DNA of 13,171 bases from an uncultured Anaerolineales bacterium (lineage in GTDB: Bacteria > Chloroflexota > Anaerolineae > Anaerolineales > Villigracilaceae). The DNA is taken from NCBI GenBank assembly GCA_938008865.1, contig CALLJA010000613.1, positions 1-13,171 of the forward strand. Direction: 5' to 3'. The notes under the pieces are model-generated. The model saw nothing but the letters and a program-made list of their open reading frames with translations. It did not search any database and was not told the origin of the DNA. Below, piece after piece: positions 1 to 6,036 of this stretch (position 1 is the first letter of the stretch; the number at the start of each line of letters is the position of its first letter). Both the position numbers and the translations under genes were made by a program.

Positions 1-155
1 TCCTTGCGGGCGGCGCGGCGGTGCTCGCGGACGCCGGGCGGCAGGATCGACTCGATGCCTTTGCGCATCTCTTCGCGCGCGGCCTTCATGTGTTCGCGCG
101 CCTCGGGCGGAATGTGCTCTTCAAACTTGCGGGTGCGGGAAGTATGCTCTGTCAT
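1..155 (-). CDS. Small charged protein of unknown function, C-terminus cut by window edge
   Basis: Reading on the minus strand from ATG at 155-153, 51 codons are open up to the window edge, so the C-terminal part is missing. The visible peptide begins MTEHTSRTRKFEEHIPPEAR and is hydrophilic, rich in Arg, Lys and Glu, predicted largely helical, with no signal peptide or membrane segment. A consensus ribosome binding site (AAGGAG, plus-strand 161-166) lies 5 bases before the ATG and a good promoter lies directly upstream, so this is a real gene start rather than a shadow frame. I do not recognise a named family; a small cytosolic or nucleoid-associated protein is possible but not shown. It is divergent from the GNAT-alr operon. 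Confidence 0.7.
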   Translation of the reverse strand, partial: MTEHTSRTRKFEEHIPPEAREHMKAAREEMRKGIESILPPGVREHRRAARK

Positions 156-174
156 TTTTACTCCTTGCGTTTCG

Positions 175-203
175 ATTATAGCGCAGCGCCGCCCGAACTG
201 CAA
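175..203 (-). promoter_or_regulatory. Promoter of the minus-strand small-protein gene
   Basis: Read on the minus strand there is TTGCAG (203-198), a spacer of exactly 17 bases, and a perfect TATAAT (180-175). A transcript starting about 7 bases after the -10 box would have a leader of only about a dozen bases, just long enough to hold the ribosome binding site at 166-161. The -10 box is consensus; the -35 box keeps only its TTG. Confidence 0.6.
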
Positions 204-265
204 ATGCGGTTTCGCAAAAAACTCCGTGGTCAGACAGGTTTTCCCCACGTATCCTGAAGAAACAG

Positions 266-271
266 TAAAAT
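266..271 (+). promoter_or_regulatory. Possible -10 box for the GNAT-alr-lspA operon
   Basis: TAAAAT lies 24 bases before the GNAT start codon in the only non-coding stretch ahead of the operon (156-295). No convincing -35 box is seen 15-19 bases upstream, so the assignment is weak. Apart from this and the opposite-strand promoter I see no other signal in the 140-base gap. Confidence 0.25.
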
Positions 272-295
272 AGGCTCCATTCGTCAAGGAGAGAC

Positions 296-751
296 ATGAC
301 ATACCATATCCGTTTTTACCGCGCCGACGACTTCGAGCCGGTCACGCGCCTGTGGCGCCGCGCCCGCGAGGCTGCCGTGCCCGAACTGACCGCGCGCATG
401 GGCTACTCGTTCAAGACCGACCAGGCCTTCTTTGCCGAGCACATCGTCGCCGCCTGCGACCTGTGGGTGGTCGAGAAGGACGGCCTGGTGGTGGCCTTCA
501 TGGGGATCAAGAAGGATTTCATTGACCACCTCTACGTCGACCCCGACCATCAGCGTCAGGGCATCGGGCGCATGCTGCTCGAACAGGCCCGCGACCTCTC
601 GCACGACCACCTGTGGCTGTACACACACGCCGCCAATTCCATGGCGCGCGCCTTCTACGAGAAGAACGGTTTTGCGGCCGAGAAATTCGGCGTCAGTCCC
701 GCGCCCGAGAACGAACCCGACGTCGAGTATCACTGGCGCCGCCCCGAGTGA
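296..751 (+). CDS. GNAT family N-acetyltransferase
   Basis: A 151-residue single-domain GNAT protein, expected to move an acetyl group from acetyl-CoA to an amine. The acetyl-CoA binding motif A is visible as VDPDHQRQGIGRMLL (about residues 81-95), with the Q/R-x-x-G-x-G core at 86-91. It is followed by the helix that ends in AFYEKNGF, typical of the fold. The block DHLYVDP before motif A and an acidic-aromatic C-terminus (EPDVEYHW) resemble a common subfamily of uncharacterised acetyltransferases. The size equals that of RimI, and rimI often sits near alr in bacteria, but the sequence does not look specifically RimI-like, so the substrate is open. The start ATG has AAGGAG at 286-291. The stop lies two bases before alr, so the two are cotranscribed. 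It acts in the cytosol. Confidence 0.88.
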   Translation: MTYHIRFYRADDFEPVTRLWRRAREAAVPELTARMGYSFKTDQAFFAEHIVAACDLWVVEKDGLVVAFMGIKKDFIDHLYVDPDHQRQGIGRMLLEQARDLSHDHLWLYTHAANSMARAFYEKNGFAAEKFGVSPAPENEPDVEYHWRRPE

Positions 752-753
752 CC

Positions 754-1851
754 ATGCGCCCCACCTACGTCAAAGTCAACCTGAGTCAGCTTCAGCGCAA
801 CCTGGAAGCCATCCGCGCACACGTCGCGCCCGCGAAGGTGCTGGCGGTGGTCAAGGCCAACGCCTACGGCCACGGCGTGGACGGCGTTGCGCCGTTCCTC
901 GAACCCTTTGCCGATTACCTCGGTGTGGCTTTGGTGGAGGAGGGCATCCACCTGCGCAAACTCGGGATCAAGAAGCCCATCCTGGTGATGGGCGGGACTC
1001 TGGCCGAGCAGCTGCCCGCCTTCCTCGAACATGACCTGACCCTCACCGCCTCTTCTCTGGACCTGTTGCGGGCTGCCGAGCAATTGGCCGAATCCACAGG
1101 GAAGCGTCTGCGCACCCACCTGAAGATCGATACCGGCATGGAACGTGTCGGCGTGCGTGACACGGACGCGCAGCCTTTCATCGAGGAATCGCTTGCGTGT
1201 AGGCACGTCGAGGTGGAAGGCATCTACACCCACCTGGCAAACTCGGAAATGCCTGACCTGATCCACGCGCACCTGCAATTGGAGCGTTTCCAAAGCGTGC
1301 TGGCGCTGTACGACAAGTTCGGCGCGCCGACGCCTGCCCTGCGCCATCTGTGCAACTCGGGCGGAATCCTACAATTGCCCGAGGGTCACTTCGACATGGT
1401 GCGGCCTGGCATCATGCTCTACGGCTACTACCCCGGCGAGGATGTGCAGCATACGGTGGAGATCAAACCCGCGTTGACCTGGCACTCGCGGGTGGTCTAT
1501 TCCAAGATCACGCCGCCCGGGCGGCCGGTCAGTTATGGGTCGTTGTGGCAGGCCGAGGCTCCGACCCGCATTGTCACCGTCCCGTGCGGTTACGACGATG
1601 GCTACTTCCGTAACATGACCAATCGGGCGCGGGTCGTCATCGGCGGCAAATCCTATCCGCAAGTCGGGCGCATCTGCATGGACCAGTTCATGGTCGATGT
1701 CGGTGAAGACGATGTGCAAGTCGGCGACGAGGTCATCCTGCTGGGGCAGGGTATCTCGGCTGATGACTTCGCGATCTGGGCGAATACCAACAATTACGAG
1801 CCGTTGACCAATATCAGCGCGCGCGTTCCGCGTGTGTTCGTGACCGGGTAG
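754..1851 (+). CDS. alr: Alanine racemase (PLP-dependent)
   Basis: A 365-residue alanine racemase of normal family length. It interconverts L- and D-alanine in the cytosol with pyridoxal phosphate, supplying D-alanine for peptidoglycan. The PLP-binding lysine is K34 in VVKANAYGHG. The second catalytic base is Y261 in the SYG motif of the C-terminal beta domain, contributed to the partner subunit in the dimer. Other family blocks are HLKIDTGMERVG, a CNSGG block, MVRPGIMLYG, and GRICMDQFMVDVG near the C-terminus. The frame is open upstream into the GNAT gene, but ATG at 754 is chosen because the family begins with a block like RPTYVKVNL. No strong ribosome binding site is seen, and the two-base gap after the GNAT stop suggests translational coupling. 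Confidence 0.95.
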   Translation: MRPTYVKVNLSQLQRNLEAIRAHVAPAKVLAVVKANAYGHGVDGVAPFLEPFADYLGVALVEEGIHLRKLGIKKPILVMGGTLAEQLPAFLEHDLTLTASSLDLLRAAEQLAESTGKRLRTHLKIDTGMERVGVRDTDAQPFIEESLACRHVEVEGIYTHLANSEMPDLIHAHLQLERFQSVLALYDKFGAPTPALRHLCNSGGILQLPEGHFDMVRPGIMLYGYYPGEDVQHTVEIKPALTWHSRVVYSKITPPGRPVSYGSLWQAEAPTRIVTVPCGYDDGYFRNMTNRARVVIGGKSYPQVGRICMDQFMVDVGEDDVQVGDEVILLGQGISADDFAIWANTNNYEPLTNISARVPRVFVTG

Positions 1852-1853
1852 AG

Positions 1854-1859
1854 TACAAT
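1854..1859 (+). promoter_or_regulatory. Possible internal -10 box ahead of lspA
   Basis: TACAAT lies directly after the alr stop codon and 30 bases before the lspA start, in the 38-base gap. The same hexamer forms the likely -10 box of rplI in this window. No good -35 box is visible (it would fall inside the alr 3' end), so this is only a candidate for a secondary promoter within the operon. Confidence 0.3.
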
Positions 1860-1879
1860 AGGCGGGCGATTTCCAAGTT

Positions 1880-1885
1880 GAGGTG
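1880..1885 (+). promoter_or_regulatory. Ribosome binding site deciding the TTG start of lspA
   Basis: GAGGTG ends four bases before TTG at 1890. The next in-frame ATG (1902) would be 16 bases away, too far, so the TTG start is preferred. Confidence 0.55.
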
Positions 1886-1889
1886 AATT

Positions 1890-2429
1890 TTGAAGCGATT
1901 GATGAAAGATTATCTGATCCTGGCGCTGGTGGTGGCGGTGATCGTCTCGCTCGACCAGTGGACCAAGGGACTGGTGCGTTCGAACATCCCCTTTATGGGT
2001 TCGTGGGTCCCGCCAGGCTGGGAAGGACTGCTGCCGTACGCCCGCATCGTGCATTGGTACAACAGCGGCGCGGCCTTTGGCATGTTCCAGCAGGGCGGCG
2101 GCGTGTTTGCCGTGCTGGCGGTGGTGGTGGTGATCGCCATCATCTATTACTTCCCGCGCGTGGAAGAGGAGGACTGGCCGCTGCGCCTGGCGATGGGCAT
2201 GCAGTTGGCGGGCGCGCTCGGCAACCTGATCGACCGCCTGACCCTGGGCGGCAAGGTGACCGATTTCATCTCCGTGATGAGTTTCCCCGTGTTCAACGTG
2301 GCCGACTCGAGCATTACGATGGGGGTGGTGGTGCTGATCCTGGGCGTGTGGTGGAAGGAACGCCACGAGAAGAAAATGGCACAAGCCGCCGCGCCTGTGG
2401 AAGGGGCAGCGGGTGAACCCCGTGAGTGA
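1890..2429 (+). CDS. lspA: Lipoprotein signal peptidase II (prolipoprotein signal peptidase)
   Basis: A 179-residue polytopic membrane aspartyl protease that removes the signal peptide of prolipoproteins after diacylglyceryl modification of the lipobox cysteine. Family blocks appear in order: the first membrane segment with SLDQWTK (about 20-26), NSGAAFGMF, a second membrane segment, GALGNLIDRL with catalytic D115, then VTDFI and FNVADSSITMG with catalytic D139, and a last membrane segment. The C-terminus is a short Ala/Glu/Lys-rich cytosolic tail. The start is TTG, supported by GAGGTG just upstream. The last 17 bases overlap the next gene, a pseudouridine synthase; lspA followed by an rluD-type gene is a well known conserved pair in Gram-positive bacteria. 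Confidence 0.95.
   Translation: MKRLMKDYLILALVVAVIVSLDQWTKGLVRSNIPFMGSWVPPGWEGLLPYARIVHWYNSGAAFGMFQQGGGVFAVLAVVVVIAIIYYFPRVEEEDWPLRLAMGMQLAGALGNLIDRLTLGGKVTDFISVMSFPVFNVADSSITMGVVVLILGVWWKERHEKKMAQAAAPVEGAAGEPRE
2399..2406 (+). promoter_or_regulatory. Ribosome binding site inside lspA for the overlapping pseudouridine synthase
   Basis: GGAAGGGG inside the 3' end of lspA ends six bases before GTG at 2413. It supports that GTG over the alternative in-frame GTG at 2422, although both are usable. Confidence 0.5.
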
Positions 2430-3345
2430 CCAGGTCCTGGCCTTCCGCTTCGAGAAAAACGCGGCCGAGCGGCTCGATAAGTTCCTGGTCGGCTGCCTGC
2501 CCGATTTTTCGCGCGCGCGCTTGCAGGGGCTGATCGCCGACGGCTTCGTGCGCGTGGACGGCGTCCCCGCCAAAAAATCGGGACAGATGATCGAGGCGGG
2601 AACCCAGGTGGAGGTGCGCATCCCGCCGCCCGAGCCGACGGGGCTGATCGCCGAGGAGATTCCGCTCGATATCGTCTTCGAAAACGATGACCTGTTGGTG
2701 GTCAACAAGCCTGCGGGGATGGTCGTCCACCCCGCGGCGGGACACAGTTCGGGCACGCTGGTCAACGCCGTGCTGGGATACGATCCCGAATTCGGCGAGA
2801 TCAGCGGCGAGGAACGCCCGGGCGTGGTCCACCGCCTCGACAAGGAAACCTCGGGCCTGATCGTGATGGCCAAGAACGATGCCGCTCACCGCTGGCTGCA
2901 GGACCAGTTCCGCCTGCGCAAGGTGGAGAAGGTCTATCTGGCCCTCGTGGACGGCGCTCCGCCCACGCCGATGGGCCGCGTGGAGGCCGCCATTGGCCGC
3001 GACCCGAGTCACCGCAAGAAGATGGCCATCCTGCCGCCTGGCAAGGGACGCGAAGCCATCAGCGAATACAAGACGCTTGAATCGTTCAAATCTCACACGT
3101 TGCTGGAGTTCCATCCGCTGACGGGGCGCACACACCAGATCCGCCTGCATTGCGCGTTTCTGGAATGCCCCATCGTGGGCGATAAAGTGTATGGCCGCAA
3201 GAGTCAGTCCGTGCAGTTGGACCGTCACTTTTTGCACGCCGCCCGTTTGAAGATCACCCTGCCTGGTGAGAAGAAACCCCGTCAGTTCGAGGCGCCGTTG
3301 CCCGGGGAGTTGGAAGCCGTGCTGGTGGAGTTGCGCAACAAGTAA
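2413..3345 (+). CDS. rluD: RluA/RluD-family 23S rRNA pseudouridine synthase
   Basis: A 310-residue pseudouridine synthase of the RluA/RluC/RluD family, near the length of E. coli RluD (326). An N-terminal S4-like RNA-binding domain (about residues 12-75, with ERLDKFL and RVDGVP) is joined to the catalytic domain. The catalytic aspartate is D143 in HRLDKETSGL. Other family blocks are LLVVNKPAGMVVHPA before it, the Y-K-type block ISEYKTL, and the late block LTGRTHQIRLHCAF. The family isomerises specific uridines in 23S rRNA helix 69 or nearby. Assignment to RluD rather than another RluA-family member rests on the S4 domain and the lspA neighbour, so the exact target is inferred. GTG start, overlapping lspA by 17 bases, which indicates coupled translation. 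Confidence 0.9.
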   Translation: MNPVSDQVLAFRFEKNAAERLDKFLVGCLPDFSRARLQGLIADGFVRVDGVPAKKSGQMIEAGTQVEVRIPPPEPTGLIAEEIPLDIVFENDDLLVVNKPAGMVVHPAAGHSSGTLVNAVLGYDPEFGEISGEERPGVVHRLDKETSGLIVMAKNDAAHRWLQDQFRLRKVEKVYLALVDGAPPTPMGRVEAAIGRDPSHRKKMAILPPGKGREAISEYKTLESFKSHTLLEFHPLTGRTHQIRLHCAFLECPIVGDKVYGRKSQSVQLDRHFLHAARLKITLPGEKKPRQFEAPLPGELEAVLVELRNK

Positions 3346-3379
3346 CTGCGCCTTGCGTTGTCGAGTGGAAAGGAATCTC

Positions 3380-4420
3380 ATGGAAATCATCGACCTGCGT
3401 TCGGATACCGTCACCCGGCCCACGCCTGAGATGCGTGAGGCGATGGCCAAGGCTCAGGTGGGGGATGACGTGTACGAGGATGATCCTACCGTCAACAAGT
3501 TACAGGAGATGTCGGCGGCCCTGCTTGGCAAGGAGGCCGCGCTGTTCGTCCCCTCGGGGACGATGGGCAACCTGCTGGCGCTGCTGACCCACTGTCAGCG
3601 TGGGGATGAGGCCATCGTCGGCGACCAGTCGCACATCTACCTCAACGAGGCGGGCGGGATGTCGGCGCTGGGTGGGATTCATCCGCACCCGGTCCAAAAT
3701 CAAGCCGACGGCACGCTGGCCCTGGACGACATCCGCGCCTCGATCCAGAGCGAGGATGTGCATCACACCATCACGCGTTTGGTCTGCATCGAGAACACGC
3801 AGAACATCTGCGGCGGCATCCCGCTGACGGCGGAGTACACTCGTCAAGTGGGCGAGTTAGCGTATGCCAACGGTCTGGCGCTGCACATCGACGGAGCGCG
3901 CCTGTTCAACGCGGCGGTGGCGCAAAACGTCTCGGCGAAGGAGTTGGCCGCGCCCGCAGATTCGGTCATGTTCTGCCTGAGCAAGGGACTGGCCGCGCCC
4001 ATCGGGTCCATGCTGGTGGGGTCGGCGAAGTTCGTCAAGCGCGCGCGGCACCTGCGCAAGATGTTGGGCGGCGGGATGCGTCAGGTGGGGATCGTTGCGG
4101 CGGCGGGGATCCTCTCGCTCGAGTCGATGATCGAACGGCTGGACGAAGATCACGCCCGGGCGCGGAGGCTGGCCGAGGGTTTGAGCAAGGTCAAGGGTAT
4201 CGTCATCGACAAAGGTTTGTCGTACACCAACATGGTGTACTTCGACCTGACGAAGGATGCCCCGCTGAACGCCGAGCAGATCATGTATAAACTCAAGGAC
4301 CGCGGCATCCTGGTCGGCCCCGAGACGTATACCCGCTTCCGCCTGGTGACGCATGTCTGGATCGATGACGCGGCCGTGGACCGTACCGTGCAGGCCTTTG
4401 CAGACGTGTTGAATGCATAA
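3380..4420 (+). CDS. ltaE: Low-specificity threonine aldolase (PLP-dependent)
   Basis: A 346-residue fold-type I PLP enzyme of the beta-eliminating lyase / threonine aldolase family, which cleaves threonine or allo-threonine to glycine and acetaldehyde in the cytosol. The N-terminus IDLRSDTVTRPTPEMREAM followed by VGDDVYEDDPTVNKLQ is the family signature. LFVPSGTMGNLLAL is the cofactor phosphate loop. LHIDGARLFNA contains D171, which contacts the PLP ring nitrogen. The Schiff-base lysine is K202 in CLSKGLAAPIGS. The length is normal. Start ATG at 3380 fits the family N-terminus and has AAGGA at 3370-3374; the frame is open further upstream but those residues are unlike the family. It is the last gene of the operon, 34 bases after the pseudouridine synthase, with a terminator directly after the stop. 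Stereospecificity cannot be read from the sequence. Confidence 0.93.
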   Translation: MEIIDLRSDTVTRPTPEMREAMAKAQVGDDVYEDDPTVNKLQEMSAALLGKEAALFVPSGTMGNLLALLTHCQRGDEAIVGDQSHIYLNEAGGMSALGGIHPHPVQNQADGTLALDDIRASIQSEDVHHTITRLVCIENTQNICGGIPLTAEYTRQVGELAYANGLALHIDGARLFNAAVAQNVSAKELAAPADSVMFCLSKGLAAPIGSMLVGSAKFVKRARHLRKMLGGGMRQVGIVAAAGILSLESMIERLDEDHARARRLAEGLSKVKGIVIDKGLSYTNMVYFDLTKDAPLNAEQIMYKLKDRGILVGPETYTRFRLVTHVWIDDAAVDRTVQAFADVLNA

Positions 4421-4456
4421 ACAAAAGCCGCCGCTTCGAAGAGCGGCGGCTTTTGT
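4421..4456. terminator. Symmetric rho-independent terminator shared by two converging units
   Basis: A perfect 15-bp stem (4421-4435 with 4442-4456) closes a six-base loop, TCGAAG. The arms are ACAAAAGCCGCCGCT and its complement, so each strand reads a GC-rich stem ending in four T. The hairpin starts directly after the threonine aldolase stop and lies 11 bases past the stop of the minus-strand GGDEF gene. It can therefore end both the plus-strand alr operon and the minus-strand signalling operon. Confidence 0.9.
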
Positions 4457-4467
4457 GATTCGAGAAC

Positions 4468-6036
4468 TCAGGAGATCAATTTGACCCAATGGCTGGCGGC
4501 AGGCTCGATCTGGTTGCGGCCGCGATCCTTGGCGATGTACAGGCGGCGGTCGGCCAGGTCCACCAGTTTCATGGTCTCGTCGGCTTCGTCTGGAAATTGG
4601 GCGATACCTTGGCTGAGGGTGGGGGCGGGGATGCTCTTGCGCATAGACTTAATCTTGAGCGTAGCCATACTCTCGTGGATGCGCTGCGCCACCCGCTGGG
4701 CTTGTTTCCCGCTCGCGCCGGGCAGCGCAATGACGAACTCTTCGCCACCCCAGCGCCCAACGATGTCCGTGTGTTTGATGTGACGGCCGATGGTTTTGCA
4801 CAGTGCGCTCAGGATCTCGTCGCCCGCCAGGTGACCATAGGTATCGTTGTATTGCTTGAAATAATCCACGTCGAGCATGATCAGGCTAAGAGGGTGTTTC
4901 TTAAGAAGCGCCTGTTCGGTAAGTTTTTTCAGCAGGCCCAGGAAATATCCGTGGTTGTACACGCCCGTCAGGCTGTCGAGCTGCGACTGCCGTTCCACCT
5001 CGGCATGGTGGAAGGTGTTATCCAGCGCCAGAGCGGCGTGCATGGCCATGTTTCGCGCCAGTTCCATGTCGCTGCGATGGAAGGCGTTGGGGCGGTACGA
5101 GGCAAAAGCAATGATGCCCTGCGCGTGGACACCGTCGATCGGAACGCCCATCCACGAGAGGCTGGTGCGGCCCTGGCCAACGATGACCAGTTCCACGCCC
5201 GTCAGGTCCAGGTTGCGGCGCAGGTCGGGCAGGAACAATTCCTTTTTATTGCGCACGACCCAGCCCGAGAGCGTGCCGTTCAGTTTGGCCCGCACATCCT
5301 TGAAATATTCCCCGTCGTCGTACAACAGGTGCAGGTGGATCTCGTCTCCCTCCGCCAGGCCAAAGAAGTAACTATCGGCGGGCAGGGCGTTGGGGATGGC
5401 GGCGGTCAACAGGTTGAGTACCTGCTCTACCTCCAGCGAGGATGTGATCTTGCGGCTGAATTCGTTGATGACTTTCAGACGGTTGAGATTGCGGCGGGTG
5501 AGCGCCTTGAGCTGCTGGATGGTTTCATTGACCACGAAGGCGATCAACACGGCTCCCAGCAGGTGCGACCAACTTGCTGGGATGTTGGCTGTCTGCCAGT
5601 TGAGGAAGGCCATCACGAACATGTTGCCAGTCAAGATTAATACAGAGGGCCAGCGGTCGGCGATGATGGAGGCCGTGATGCACAACAGGATGGTCAGGCC
5701 GCCCAGATAGGTTTCCAGGCCTGCGGGTAGGAACGGGGCCGTGGCCGCCGCCGCCAGCACCTGGATGACGGCATAGAGCCAGATATGAGAGGGCCGATAT
5801 TGCGGAGAGGGCAGGACGATGAAGTGGAAATGCGCCAGGAACATGCTGTTCGCAACGCAGTACACGACCAGCGCAAGGTCCTGGGAGGTGCCGCGCGCGT
5901 TTTGAAGCCCGCTGACCAGCATGGTTATCAACACCAAAATGCCCGCCAGGCCCGAGGGGATGACGGGGATCTGCTGTTCCTGGGGCGTGAAAACGATATG
6001 CTCCAGGCGGTCCCTGAGCAGGTTGTCAGCCTTCAA
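4468..6036 (-). CDS. Membrane-bound GAF-GGDEF diguanylate cyclase
   Basis: A 522-residue protein predicted to make cyclic di-GMP from two GTP. The N-terminal third has about six hydrophobic segments (roughly residues 27-45, 54-76, 84-101, 107-125, 129-146, 155-173) with no large outer domain. A short helix leads into a GAF-like domain (about 190-345), then a GGDEF domain (about 350-515). The GGDEF domain has LTGVYNHGYF (from 356), metal-site MLDVDYFKQYND (D389, D391) and the active-site motif GGEEF at 430-434, so it should be active. The inhibitory I-site RxxD position reads KHTD (421-424), lacking the arginine. The start is TTG at 6036 and overlaps the upstream HD-GYP gene by 11 bases; no good ribosome binding site is close, which favours coupled translation. 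What the GAF and membrane parts sense is unknown. Confidence 0.92.
   Translation of the reverse strand: MKADNLLRDRLEHIVFTPQEQQIPVIPSGLAGILVLITMLVSGLQNARGTSQDLALVVYCVANSMFLAHFHFIVLPSPQYRPSHIWLYAVIQVLAAAATAPFLPAGLETYLGGLTILLCITASIIADRWPSVLILTGNMFVMAFLNWQTANIPASWSHLLGAVLIAFVVNETIQQLKALTRRNLNRLKVINEFSRKITSSLEVEQVLNLLTAAIPNALPADSYFFGLAEGDEIHLHLLYDDGEYFKDVRAKLNGTLSGWVVRNKKELFLPDLRRNLDLTGVELVIVGQGRTSLSWMGVPIDGVHAQGIIAFASYRPNAFHRSDMELARNMAMHAALALDNTFHHAEVERQSQLDSLTGVYNHGYFLGLLKKLTEQALLKKHPLSLIMLDVDYFKQYNDTYGHLAGDEILSALCKTIGRHIKHTDIVGRWGGEEFVIALPGASGKQAQRVAQRIHESMATLKIKSMRKSIPAPTLSQGIAQFPDEADETMKLVDLADRRLYIAKDRGRNQIEPAASHWVKLIS

Noticed and set aside
613..753. Possible 47-residue N-terminal extension of alanine racemase
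   Set aside because: The extension overlaps the GNAT gene in another frame, is Arg-rich and unlike any racemase; the family start matches ATG 754.
2314..3450. Long minus-strand open frame (378 codons) opposite the pseudouridine synthase gene, and another at 1794-2873
   Set aside because: Both lie opposite genes with clear family motifs, show no domain and are rich in His, Arg and Gln as expected for the complement of GC-rich coding DNA.
4616..4630. G-rich run (GGGTGGGGGCGGGG) that might form a quadruplex
   Set aside because: Only three G-runs are present and they lie in coding sequence of the GGDEF gene, so composition explains them.
4489..5640. Plus-strand open frame of 383 codons opposite the GGDEF gene
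   Set aside because: It has no recognisable domain or ribosome binding site and mirrors codons of the diguanylate cyclase, which has all its motifs on the other strand.
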